Assembly: GCA_013696915.1 (NCBI GenBank)
Contig: JACCXR010000536.1
Location: 1 to 8,880, forward strand
Reading direction: 5' to 3'
DNA: 8,880 nucleotides
Origin: Euzebyaceae bacterium
Lineage (GTDB): Bacteria; Actinomycetota; Nitriliruptoria; Euzebyales; Egibacteraceae
Shown: positions 1-6,608 of the stretch, one piece after another
Layout of the letters: each line of letters begins with the position of its first letter
Position numbering within the stretch: the first letter of the stretch is position 1
Program-made: the position numbers and the translations under genes
Notes under the pieces: generated by a model
What the model was told of the DNA's origin: nothing
The model's input: only the letters and a program-made list of their open reading frames with translations
The model's database searches: none

Positions 1-1457
1 CGTTCTTCGACGAGCTGACCGTCGACCTCGGCGACGGGCTCGAGGTCCGGTTCTCCTTCGACGGCGACTCCTTCGAGATGCAGGACCACCGCAACTGGGG
101 GGACGGCAACTACAAGACCTACGGGACACCGCTGAGCCGAGGCTACCCGATGAGCATCGAGCCGGGCGCGCGGCTGCGCCAGCAGGTGACGATCTCGTTC
201 GGCGGCGAACCGCCGACGCGCACCGCGCCTTCCGGACCGCACCGCCTCCAGGTCGGCGAGCCGCTCGGTCGCGTCCCGGCCATCGGGCTCGGCATGGCCA
301 GCCACGGCGGCGGTCTGGACGGCCGCGAGTGCGAGCTGCTCGCGGCCCTCGCGCCCGCCCACCTGCGCGCGGACCTGCACTTCGGGCTGGACGGGCACCG
401 GGCCGAGCTGCAGCGCGCGGTCGGGGCGGCCCGCTGCACGGAGACGGCCCTGGAGCTGGCCGTCTTCGTGACCGACCGGGCGGGTGACGAGCTCGACCGG
501 CTCGCGGACGCGCTGGCGGCCACCGACGTCGCCGTCGCCCGAGTCCTGGTCTTCGCAGACGTCGAGGGCTTCAGCGAACTCCGCGGCACGACTCCCGTCG
601 AGGTCGTGCGCCTGGCGAAGGAACGCCTCGCCGCCGCGATCGGCGGCGCACCCGTGGTCGGCGGCACGGACCAGTTCTTCGTCGAGATCAACCGCGACCG
701 CCCGGACCTGACCGCGATGGACGGGGTCGCCTACTCGCTCAACCCGCAGGTTCACGCCTGCGACGACCTGTCGCTGATGGAGAACGTCTCCTGCCAGGCG
801 GACATGGTCCGCTTCCTGCGGTCGCTCGGCGACGTCCCGATCCACGTCAGCCCGATCACGCTGATCGGGCGCACCGGGCCGTTCCCGGCCGGTCCCCCAC
901 CGGCCGGGAACGGGCTCCCGGGTGCGGTCGACGTCCGCCAGTCGTCGCTTCTCGGCGCGGCCTGGACGGTCGGCAGCCTCTCCTCGCTCATGCAGGCCGG
1001 GGTGGCCTCCGCCACCTACTACGAGACCACCGGCTGGCGCGGGGTGCTGGAGACCGCGGCCGGTTCGCCGGAGGGCTTCCCCTCCCGTCCCGGCGACGCC
1101 TTCTGCGTCTACCACGTCCTCCGCGACGTCCTCGCGTCCCCGGATGCCCGCGTGCTCGCCGCGCGCTCCTCGGAGCCGCTTGCCGTCGAGGGTGTCGCCC
1201 TGTCCTCGGCCGACGGCGTCCGGGTGCTGCTCGCGAACCTCACCGCCGCCGACCAGGAGGCGGTCGTCGGACCACTCGGGGGCGATCGTGCGTCCGTGCG
1301 GATGCTCGACGAGACCACCGCCGAGCAGGCCATGCGCGAACCCGAGGCCTACCGGGACGCGGCGGCCGAGCAGCACGCGCTTGCCGGCGGCGAGCTCCGG
1401 CTGGCCCTGCGGCCCTACGCGGTCGCCACGATCAGCCTGCCGGCAGCTGGGCGGTAG
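1..1457 (+). CDS. D-apionate lactonase (ApnL)-family protein, 5' end outside the window
   Basis: The reading frame is already open at base 3, so the N-terminus lies outside the window; about 484 codons are visible and the stop is TAG at 1455-1457. An internal ATG at 78 is probably not the start, because conserved-looking sequence (GLEVRFSFDGDSFEMQDHRNW) precedes it. The motif FEMQDHRNWGDGNYKTY and the later blocks GGTDQFFVEINRDRP, LNPQVHACDD, VSPITLIGR and YYETTGWRG are those I associate with the ApnL lactonase family. That family has an N-terminal beta domain, a TIM barrel and a C-terminal beta domain. Known members hydrolyse D-apionolactone to D-apionate in the cytoplasm. Glutamates in FVEIN (bases 684-686) and YYET (1023-1025) sit where clan-A-like barrels keep catalytic acids; that role is inferred. 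A Pro/Gly-rich loop lies at about 870-925. The neighbours are sugar-type dehydrogenases and an acid-sugar dehydratase, which supports a sugar-lactone substrate but not specifically apionolactone. Confidence 0.8.
   Translation, partial: FFDELTVDLGDGLEVRFSFDGDSFEMQDHRNWGDGNYKTYGTPLSRGYPMSIEPGARLRQQVTISFGGEPPTRTAPSGPHRLQVGEPLGRVPAIGLGMASHGGGLDGRECELLAALAPAHLRADLHFGLDGHRAELQRAVGAARCTETALELAVFVTDRAGDELDRLADALAATDVAVARVLVFADVEGFSELRGTTPVEVVRLAKERLAAAIGGAPVVGGTDQFFVEINRDRPDLTAMDGVAYSLNPQVHACDDLSLMENVSCQADMVRFLRSLGDVPIHVSPITLIGRTGPFPAGPPPAGNGLPGAVDVRQSSLLGAAWTVGSLSSLMQAGVASATYYETTGWRGVLETAAGSPEGFPSRPGDAFCVYHVLRDVLASPDARVLAARSSEPLAVEGVALSSADGVRVLLANLTAADQEAVVGPLGGDRASVRMLDETTAEQAMREPEAYRDAAAEQHALAGGELRLALRPYAVATISLPAAGR
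879..913. repeat. Perfect 15-bp inverted repeat inside the lactonase gene
   Basis: The left arm CCGTTCCCGGCCGGT (879-893) and right arm ACCGGCCGGGAACGG (899-913) are exact reverse complements around a CCCCC loop (894-898). The hairpin encodes the Pro/Gly-rich loop PFPAGPPPAGNG between the conserved blocks VSPITLIGR and VDVRQSSLLGAAWT. No T-run follows and the reading frame is intact, so it does not look like a normal terminator. Its role, if any, is unknown. Confidence 0.85.
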
Positions 1458-1463
1458 GCACCG

Positions 1464-1754
1464 GTGGAGTTCCTGGTCCACATCGAGGTGCGCTGGCCGG
1501 CCGACGGCGACGAGGCGCGCAAGGCCGAGCTCGTCGCCCTCGAGGCAGAGCGCGCCCGCGAGCTCCGCGACGCCGGCACGCTGCGCCGGCTGTGGCGCGT
1601 CCCCGGCCGGTGGGCGAACGTCGGGGTCTGGGAGGCCGCGGACGCGACCGAACTGCACGCCGCCGTGTCGTCGCTGCCGTTCTTCCCCTGGCTCGAGGTC
1701 GACGTCTCGCCGCTCGCCGAGCATCCCTCCGACCCGGGGCTCGGCAGGGCCTAA
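1464..1754 (+). CDS. Muconolactone Delta-isomerase (CatC)-family small protein
   Basis: This 96-residue protein matches the length and pattern of CatC, a small ferredoxin-like dimeric alpha+beta-barrel enzyme that moves the double bond of muconolactone in the beta-ketoadipate pathway. Visible hallmarks are MEFLVHIEV at the start, LWRVPGRWANVGVWE (43-57), SSLPFFPWLEVDVSPL (69-84) and HPSD (87-90). Against the Pseudomonas sequence as I remember it, Glu27 is kept but the lysines at 24 and 28 are Val and Ala here. The start is GTG at 1464, 6 bp after the lactonase stop; only a weak GGTAGG precedes it, so translation is probably coupled. No catechol or muconate genes are visible. With a sugar lactonase immediately upstream, the protein may act on a sugar lactone (isomerase or mutarotase-like role); this is inference. 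The family call is firm; the substrate is unknown. Confidence 0.82.
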   Translation: MEFLVHIEVRWPADGDEARKAELVALEAERARELRDAGTLRRLWRVPGRWANVGVWEAADATELHAAVSSLPFFPWLEVDVSPLAEHPSDPGLGRA

Positions 1755-1768
1755 CGTCCCTGCGGCGA

Positions 1769-2479
1769 TCAGTCGACGAGGAAGCCGCCGTTGATGTCGG
1801 TGACCTCGCCGGTGATGTAGCCGGCATGGGCGGAGCACAGGAAGGCCACGAGCGCCGCGACCTCGTCCGGCGTGCCGAACCGCCCGACCGGGATCCGTGA
1901 GACGAGGTCGCGGGTCCCGGCGATCATCTCGGTGTCGATCAGCGCCGGCGCCAGGGCGTTCGCGGTGACGCCGAACGCGGCGTACTCGTTCGCGATCGAC
2001 TTCGCGAGCGTCATGATCCCGGCCTTCGACGCCGCGTACGCCGCCACGCTGCGGGCGCCGCCCGCCTTGCCCGCGCTCGAGCCCATCGCCACGATGCGCC
2101 CGTACCCGGCCGTGCGCATCCCCGGCAGAACCCGGCGCGCGCAGAGGAACCCGCCGGTGAGGTTCACGTCGATCGTCCGCTGCCACACCGCCATGGTCAT
2201 CTCCTCGAACGGCACGATCGGGTAGATGCCGGCGTTGAGCACGAGGACCGAGGCCGCGCCGAGTTGCTCCTCGACGGTGGCAAACGCGGCGTCGACCGCC
2301 TGCTCGTCCGCCACGTCGCAGGCGACGCCGAGCATGCCGGCGTGGGCAGGCGCCTCGAGGTCGAGCGCCGCGACGCGGGCCCCGTTGCCGGCGAGCACTT
2401 CCGCGATCCGCCGGCCGATGCCGCGCCCGGCCCCGGTCACGACCGCCACCCGCCCCTGCAGTCCCTCCACCTGGATCAT
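1769..2479 (-). CDS. Short-chain dehydrogenase/reductase (SDR1), classical type
   Basis: This 236-residue classical SDR has the cofactor glycine motif TGAGRGIG (15-22), an acidic residue after beta-2 (LDLE, 40-42) suggesting NAD(H) preference, LNAG (81-84), Asn106 in DVNLTG, Ser134/135, and YAASK with catalytic Tyr148 and Lys152. The C-terminus YITGEVTDINGGFLVD is typical. It probably interconverts a hydroxyl and a ketone on a small cytoplasmic substrate such as a sugar acid or polyol; annotation pipelines would likely call it a 3-oxoacyl-ACP reductase or glucose dehydrogenase-like, neither of which can be supported here. The ATG at 2479 has a GGAGAG Shine-Dalgarno 4 nt upstream. The gene converges with the CatC-like gene (14 bp between stops) and is separated from the upstream operon by 112 bp, so it probably has its own promoter. 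Confidence 0.9.
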   Translation of the reverse strand: MIQVEGLQGRVAVVTGAGRGIGRRIAEVLAGNGARVAALDLEAPAHAGMLGVACDVADEQAVDAAFATVEEQLGAASVLVLNAGIYPIVPFEEMTMAVWQRTIDVNLTGGFLCARRVLPGMRTAGYGRIVAMGSSAGKAGGARSVAAYAASKAGIMTLAKSIANEYAAFGVTANALAPALIDTEMIAGTRDLVSRIPVGRFGTPDEVAALVAFLCSAHAGYITGEVTDINGGFLVD

Positions 2480-2483
2480 TGGA

Positions 2484-2489
2484 CTCTCC
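2484..2489 (-). promoter_or_regulatory. Shine-Dalgarno for SDR1
   Basis: On the minus strand GGAGAG is followed by TCCA and then the ATG at 2479. It supports this start; spacing is short but acceptable. Confidence 0.6.
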
Positions 2490-2498
2490 GCGATTCTG

Positions 2499-2508
2499 GT
2501 AACGTTTC
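2499..2508. promoter_or_regulatory. Putative LacI-type operator upstream of SDR1
   Basis: GTAACGTTTC on the plus strand (GAAACGTTAC in gene orientation) has the AACGTT palindromic core typical of LacI-family operators and is 8 of 10 bases symmetric. It lies 20 bp upstream of the SDR1 start, in the only sizeable spacer between these genes. A near copy (one mismatch) lies at 7855-7864 upstream of the large operon. No regulator gene is visible in the window. Confidence 0.45.
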
Positions 2509-2512
2509 TCGC

Positions 2513-2540
2513 ACGGTAGCGGCCGGTCTGGGCTGCTCAC
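2513..2540 (-). promoter_or_regulatory. Candidate SDR1 promoter
   Basis: On the minus strand TACCGT (2518-2513) fits the TANNNT pattern of actinobacterial -10 boxes. GTGAGC (2540-2535) is a weak -35 with a 16-bp spacer. Transcription would begin near 2506, inside the putative operator. The rest of 2480-2591 shows no clear terminator or gene. Weakly supported. Confidence 0.3.
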
Positions 2541-2591
2541 CAGTGCGCCGCGGCCACCACCGCTCCGCTGCGTCGCGTGCTTGCGGTCGGT

Positions 2592-3704
2592 TCAGCCCGC
2601 GCCCGGCATCCCCGTGACCTCCGGCAGTTCGCCGGCGCCCTGGGCGCGCGAGCCGAACTCGGCCGGCTTCTCGCGGCCGACCCGGCGGTAGAACTCCTCC
2701 GGGACCGCGGTCGGGTCCTTGAACATGGTCCACTGGCACTGCTGCCGCACCGCCGGGTCGGGGTCGGTGTCCGGGTAGACCGGGGGGTCGATCACGCGGA
2801 CCGGGTAGCCGAACCGGTCGATCGGCATCTCCTCCATGAGGATGATGCAGTGGCTGCAGTAGAGGCAGACGCCCGGCGTGAAGTGGTTCCAGGTGTGCGG
2901 CTCGCGGCTGACCTCCCAGTTGTACGGCGGCTCCATCCGCGCCGGCGTGCCCTCGATCCAGTCGCCCCGGACGGTCCGCTGCCCCGAGCCGCAGGGGTCG
3001 AACCGCAGGATGAAGCGGTCGTCGGTCTCGACCAGGTCGAAGTCGCCGGTGCGCTCCGGGCCGACGAGGTGGCCGCGCATGGCCTCGCACGCGACCAGCA
3101 GGAGCACCTCCAACCCCTCGTCCCAGGGGTGCTTGTCGATGTCGAACTTGTCGTAGCGCCACGCGAACAGCGGCAGCAGCACCCGCTGGTACATCTCTGC
3201 GATGGCCGCCTCGCCGAAGCGGGTCTGGACCTCCGACATCAGCCCGTAGGTGTGGTCGACGTCGCGGTCGTGGCACCGCCGCCAGGTCTCCTTCATGACG
3301 TCGAGCGCGGCCATCGCGGCGTCGCGCTCCTCGCGGTGGCAGTGCCGGACGAAGGTGGCGACCTCTGTGAGGAACCGGTCCCACTGCCGGCGCGGCTGCC
3401 AGGGTGAGCCGTCGGGCAGGGCGAGCAGGCCGACGATGCGGTCGTTGACCTCGGCGAGGTCGCCGGCGGGGACGCCGCGGTCCTTCAGGAACCCGTTCAG
3501 GTCCGCGATCCACTGCCGGTAGAGCGTGAAGCAGACGTCGGCCTCGTCGACCATGTAGTTGCCGAGCGCGGCGGCGGCGTCCCAGCGCCCCTCGCCGAGC
3601 GCCTCCTGCGCCTTGCGGTACGTCGAGACCCGCTGGTCATCCCAGGAGCCCTGGCGCACGCGCCGGCCGAGGGCGTCGAGGAAGGCGATGGTCGTCTCGG
3701 GCAT
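2592..3704 (-). CDS. Uncharacterised cysteine-rich protein with FDPCGSG and CxxCxxC motifs
   Basis: The protein has 370 residues. Residues 1-230 look mostly helical and contain no catalytic motif I can place. Residues 231-330 hold the distinctive part: RFDPCGSGQR (Cys238), His270, GVCLYCSHC (Cys280, Cys283, Cys286), then YPVRVIDPP and QQCQW (Cys323). The CxxCxxC set plus two outlying cysteines could bind a metal or an iron-sulphur cluster; this is inference. The FDPCGSG block resembles one I associate with proteins labelled L-2-amino-thiazoline-4-carboxylate hydrolase-like, but I cannot confirm that. No signal peptide or membrane segment is evident, so it is probably cytoplasmic. The ATG at 3704 is preceded by AAGGAG 6 nt upstream, a good start. 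It is the last gene of the operon, 28 bp after the MDR gene, so a role in the same pathway is likely. Function unknown. Confidence 0.85.
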   Translation of the reverse strand: MPETTIAFLDALGRRVRQGSWDDQRVSTYRKAQEALGEGRWDAAAALGNYMVDEADVCFTLYRQWIADLNGFLKDRGVPAGDLAEVNDRIVGLLALPDGSPWQPRRQWDRFLTEVATFVRHCHREERDAAMAALDVMKETWRRCHDRDVDHTYGLMSEVQTRFGEAAIAEMYQRVLLPLFAWRYDKFDIDKHPWDEGLEVLLLVACEAMRGHLVGPERTGDFDLVETDDRFILRFDPCGSGQRTVRGDWIEGTPARMEPPYNWEVSREPHTWNHFTPGVCLYCSHCIILMEEMPIDRFGYPVRVIDPPVYPDTDPDPAVRQQCQWTMFKDPTAVPEEFYRRVGREKPAEFGSRAQGAGELPEVTGMPGAG

Positions 3705-3710
3705 GGCGGG

Positions 3711-3716
3711 CTCCTT
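3711..3716 (-). promoter_or_regulatory. Shine-Dalgarno for the cysteine-rich protein
   Basis: AAGGAG on the minus strand sits 6 nt before the ATG at 3704 and fixes that start against longer antisense frames in the region. Confidence 0.75.
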
Positions 3717-3732
3717 GTGTCGTCAGGTGTCG

Positions 3733-4752
3733 TCAGGGGATGAGCACGGACCGCAGCACACGGCCCTGGCGCAGGTCGTCGAGGGCGGCGTTGGCCTCCT
3801 CGAGCGGGCGGACGGCCTGGACGAGGTGGCCGACGTCGAGCGTCCCGTCGAGGTGCAGGGCGATGGCGTCGCGGATGTCGTCCGGCACGAAGCCGCGCGA
3901 CCCGAGGACGGACAGTTCGCGCCAGATGAGGTCGACGGCGCGTGCGGCGAACGGCTCGACGCTCGACCCGACGAGGACGACGCGGCCGCCCGGCCCGCCC
4001 ATGGCGATCGCCTGCTCGTCGACGCGAGCGGACCCCACGCACTGGATCACGACGTCCGCGCCGGCGCCGCCGGCGAGCTCGCGGACCCGCGCGACGGGGT
4101 CGCCCTCGCCCGCTGCGACGACCTCGTCGGCGCCGAGGCGGCGCGCGAGGTCGAGCTTGGCCGCCGAGCGGCTGACGCCGATCACCCGGGCGCCGTAGGC
4201 CTTGCCGAGCTGCACGGCACTTGATCCGAGCCCCCCAATCCCGAGGACGACGAGGGTCTCGCCCGGATGCAGGCGGGCGACGCGCTTCAGCGCGTGCAGC
4301 GGCGTCGCGACCGCGTCGGTCAGCACGGCGAGCACGGGTGGGTCGACCGGCGCCGGCGGCCGGACGAGCGCCTCGACCGGGCGCAGCACGTACTCGGCGA
4401 ACGCGCCGTCGACGTCGACGCCCATGCGCTGGACGGCGGGGCTGACGTTCGGGCGCCCCCCGGCGGCCCAGGGGTCGCCCGGCGGCGTCGTGATGTAGTA
4501 GAGCGCGACCCGGTCGCCGCGAGCCACGCCCGCGACGCCCTCCCCGAGCGCGTCGACGACGCCCGCCGCCTCGTGGCCCGGGACGATCGGCAGGGGCGCG
4601 CCGGCGAAGCCGCCCTTCTGCAGGAACAGGTCGGAGCCGCAGACGCCGCAGGCCTCGACCCGCACCCGGACCTCGCCCGGACCCGGCTCGGGCACCGGGC
4701 GCGTCGCCGCCCGCAGCGGCGCGTGGTGCGCCGGCAGCTCCGCGACCCGCAT
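3733..4752 (-). CDS. Zinc-type medium-chain alcohol/polyol dehydrogenase (MDR)
   Basis: This 339-residue MDR probably oxidises a secondary hydroxyl of a sugar, polyol or sugar acid with NAD(P)+. Catalytic-zinc features are CGVCGSD (Cys38), GHE (His60-Glu61) and Asp146 in LTDAVATPLHAL. Asp as third ligand is known from Thermoanaerobacter brockii alcohol dehydrogenase. The Rossmann domain has GIGGLG (171-176). The structural-zinc lobe, where relatives carry four cysteines after YYITT, reads YYITTPPGDPWAAGGRPNVS and has none, so only one zinc is expected. The frame runs open further upstream to 5082, but homology begins at MRVAELPA, making the ATG at 4752 the real start. It lies 11 bp after the SDR2 stop and has no clear Shine-Dalgarno, so it is probably translationally coupled. 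Exact substrate unknown. Confidence 0.9.
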   Translation of the reverse strand: MRVAELPAHHAPLRAATRPVPEPGPGEVRVRVEACGVCGSDLFLQKGGFAGAPLPIVPGHEAAGVVDALGEGVAGVARGDRVALYYITTPPGDPWAAGGRPNVSPAVQRMGVDVDGAFAEYVLRPVEALVRPPAPVDPPVLAVLTDAVATPLHALKRVARLHPGETLVVLGIGGLGSSAVQLGKAYGARVIGVSRSAAKLDLARRLGADEVVAAGEGDPVARVRELAGGAGADVVIQCVGSARVDEQAIAMGGPGGRVVLVGSSVEPFAARAVDLIWRELSVLGSRGFVPDDIRDAIALHLDGTLDVGHLVQAVRPLEEANAALDDLRQGRVLRSVLIP

Positions 4753-4763
4753 CGTCGCGGCGC

Positions 4764-5534
4764 TCAATACATCAGGAAGCCGCCGCTGACGTTGATCGTC
4801 GCGCCGGTGATGTAGGTGGCGTGCTGGCTGGCGAGGAACACGACGGTCCCGGCGAGCTCCTCGGGCGCCGCGACGTAGCCGAGCGGCGTCTGCTCGCGCA
4901 TGCGCTCGTAGATCTCGGGCGCCAGGCCGGTCATGAGCATCGGCGTCTCCACCTGGCCCGGGGACACCGCGTTCACGGTGATGCGGTGCGGGCCGTACGT
5001 GCGCGCGAGCCCGCGGGTCATCGAGACGATGCCGCCCTTCGACGCGGCGTAGACGACGGACCCGCCGAAGCCGCCGGTCCACCAGCCCTGGGAGGCGAAC
5101 GTGATGATCCGGCCGCCCTCGCCCTGCGCGATCATCGCGCGGCCGGCGGCGCGGCAGAGGAAGAACGCCGCCTTGAGGTTGACGCCGAGCTGGAAGTCCC
5201 AGTCGTCCTCGGTGACCGCGTCGATGTCGGCCGCCCGGCGCAGGACGGCGGCGAGGTTCGCCAGGACGTGCAGCCCGCCGAGCTCGTCGCGGGCGCGCTG
5301 CACGAGCGCCGCGTGACCCGACAGGTCGGCGAGGTCGACCGCCGCCGCGACATGGCCGCCGCCCTCGAGGCCGGCCACGACCTCGTCGACCGCCTCCTGC
5401 CGGACGTCGACGGCGAGCACCCGCGCGCCGGTGCTCGCGAAGGCGGCCGCGACCGCACGGCCGATCCCGCCGGCCGCGCCGGTCACCATCACCCCGCGCC
5501 CCTCAAGACCGGCGCCCACGCTCCAGGCGCTCAC
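4764..5534 (-). CDS. Short-chain dehydrogenase/reductase (SDR2), classical type
   Basis: This 256-residue classical SDR has TGAAGGIG (18-25), Asp43 after beta-2 (NAD preference), Asn119 in GVNLKAAF, Ser148 in FASQGWW, and YAASK with Tyr162 and Lys166. The C-terminus is YITGATINVSGGFLMY. The usual NNAG motif is replaced by NLAAV (93-97), an uncommon variant. The bulky GWWTGGFGG segment after the catalytic Ser lies by the active site and may shape specificity. The start is GTG at 5534, overlapping the TGA of the upstream oxidoreductase as GTGA, which implies coupled translation. It likely oxidises or reduces a sugar-acid or keto-acid intermediate in the same operon. It is clearly different from SDR1 (1769-2479) and not a recent duplicate. 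Confidence 0.9.
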   Translation of the reverse strand: MSAWSVGAGLEGRGVMVTGAAGGIGRAVAAAFASTGARVLAVDVRQEAVDEVVAGLEGGGHVAAAVDLADLSGHAALVQRARDELGGLHVLANLAAVLRRAADIDAVTEDDWDFQLGVNLKAAFFLCRAAGRAMIAQGEGGRIITFASQGWWTGGFGGSVVYAASKGGIVSMTRGLARTYGPHRITVNAVSPGQVETPMLMTGLAPEIYERMREQTPLGYVAAPEELAGTVVFLASQHATYITGATINVSGGFLMY

Positions 5535-6595
5535 CGGGCCTCGACCGCCTCGAGCCGGCCGCTGGCGGCGCTGCGGTACGCGGCGTCGAGCAGCTCGACG
5601 GTGCGGGCCCCGAGCTCCCCCGGCGAGCAGTTGTCGACGTCCCTGCCGAGCGCGAGGTCGATCAGCGCGTTCGGCGGCCCGTCGCAGTCGTACAGCCCCG
5701 CGTTCGGCTCGAGGTCCAGGCGGGTGTCGTCGTCGGTGCCGCGGTAGAGCCAGACGATCTCGCGCTCAAGGTCGATCTGGAACTGCCCCTGCGAGCCGAT
5801 CGCACGGACCTCCAGCTGATGCTTGTTCCCGCCGGAGCCGAGGTGGGCCGACCCGCCGGCGAGCGTGCCGATCGCGCCGCCGGCGTAGCGCACGGAGATC
5901 GCATCGTGGAGCTCGACCGGCGCGCCGAGCGGGGCCGCCATGAGGGCGAACGCCTCCGCGCCGCGCAGGCCCGTCAGCCACAGCCCGAGGCCGAGGGCGT
6001 GGCTGAGCTGCGCCTGGGCGTACCCGCCGCCCGACAGCTTCGGGTCGGTCCAGGTCGCCTGCTCGGGGACCGCCTCGGGGCTCGCGTCGGGGTAGGCGCC
6101 GGTGTTCGACAGGAGCTCGCGCGTGACCGAGGACATCGTGATGACGACATGCTCGATCTCGCCGACGCCCTTCTCGTCGAACAGCGCCTTGGCGCGCCGG
6201 ATCATCGGGCGGTAGTTCCATCCGAAGCTCACGAGCAGGTGCCGGTCCAGGCGCTCCGCGGTCTCGGCGAGGTCCCACGCGTCGGCCGGGTCGATCGTCA
6301 CGGGCTTCTCGACCAGGACGTGGGCGCCGGCCTCCATGGCCGCCTTCGCGTGCTCGTGGTGCAGGCCCGTGGGGCTCGCCACCAGGCAGATGTCCATGCC
6401 GGCATCGACGACGTCGCGGTAGTCCTCGCTCGCAACCGCGAACCCGTAGTCGTCCTGCACCTTCTCGAGCAGCTCCGGGCCCTTGCGGGAGACGCCGACG
6501 AACTCGAGCTCGTCGCGGCGGCGGGCGAAGTTCGGGAGGTGCGACGACAGGGCCCAGGACCCCGCGCCGATGACGCCGAGGCGGAGCTTTGCCAT
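5531..6595 (-). CDS. Gfo/Idh/MocA-family NAD(P)-dependent oxidoreductase
   Basis: The protein has 354 residues. The N-terminal Rossmann domain opens with RLGVIGAGSWA (5-15), followed by CLVASPTGLHHEHA (70-83) and the family motif EKP (96-98), whose Lys97 is the expected catalytic residue. The C-terminal alpha/beta domain has SGGGYAQAQLSHALGL (188-203). His199 is kept, but the Asp of the common DxxxH pair is Ala195 with Gln196 next to it, resembling the NQxxH variants. The family oxidises sugars, inositols and derivatives; D-apiose dehydrogenase ApsD belongs to it, so an aldose-to-lactone step feeding the lactonase at 1-1457 is a reasonable guess, not proof. The ATG at 6595 has a strong AGGAGGT Shine-Dalgarno and is preferred to the longer open frame upstream. 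It follows the dehydratase gene with 11 bp between stop and start. Confidence 0.9.
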   Translation of the reverse strand: MAKLRLGVIGAGSWALSSHLPNFARRRDELEFVGVSRKGPELLEKVQDDYGFAVASEDYRDVVDAGMDICLVASPTGLHHEHAKAAMEAGAHVLVEKPVTIDPADAWDLAETAERLDRHLLVSFGWNYRPMIRRAKALFDEKGVGEIEHVVITMSSVTRELLSNTGAYPDASPEAVPEQATWTDPKLSGGGYAQAQLSHALGLGLWLTGLRGAEAFALMAAPLGAPVELHDAISVRYAGGAIGTLAGGSAHLGSGGNKHQLEVRAIGSQGQFQIDLEREIVWLYRGTDDDTRLDLEPNAGLYDCDGPPNALIDLALGRDVDNCSPGELGARTVELLDAAYRSAASGRLEAVEAR

Positions 6596-6601
6596 GTGCG
6601 G

Positions 6602-6608
6602 ACCTCCT
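6602..6608 (-). promoter_or_regulatory. Strong Shine-Dalgarno overlapping the upstream stop codon
   Basis: AGGAGGT on the minus strand lies 6 nt before the ATG at 6595. The dehydratase stop TAG (6609-6607) shares two bases with it, so ribosomes ending there sit directly on the next gene's initiation site. Confidence 0.8.

Noticed and set aside
1..1754. Canonical D-apiose catabolic locus
   Set aside because: Only an ApnL-family lactonase is present, with a Gfo/Idh enzyme of uncertain subfamily; none of the later apiose genes is visible, so the substrate is left open.
2577..3407. Plus-strand open frame opposite the Cys-rich protein
   Set aside because: It has repetitive low-complexity composition and no start context, while the minus-strand frame has a good Shine-Dalgarno and conserved-looking motifs.
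4753..5082. N-terminal extension of the MDR frame upstream of 4752
   Set aside because: The extension is Arg-rich, overlaps SDR2 out of frame, and MDR homology begins exactly at the ATG at 4752.
4821..5747. Plus-strand open frame (308 codons) opposite SDR2 and the end of the Gfo/Idh gene
   Set aside because: It is a composition shadow; the minus strand carries full SDR and oxidoreductase motifs.
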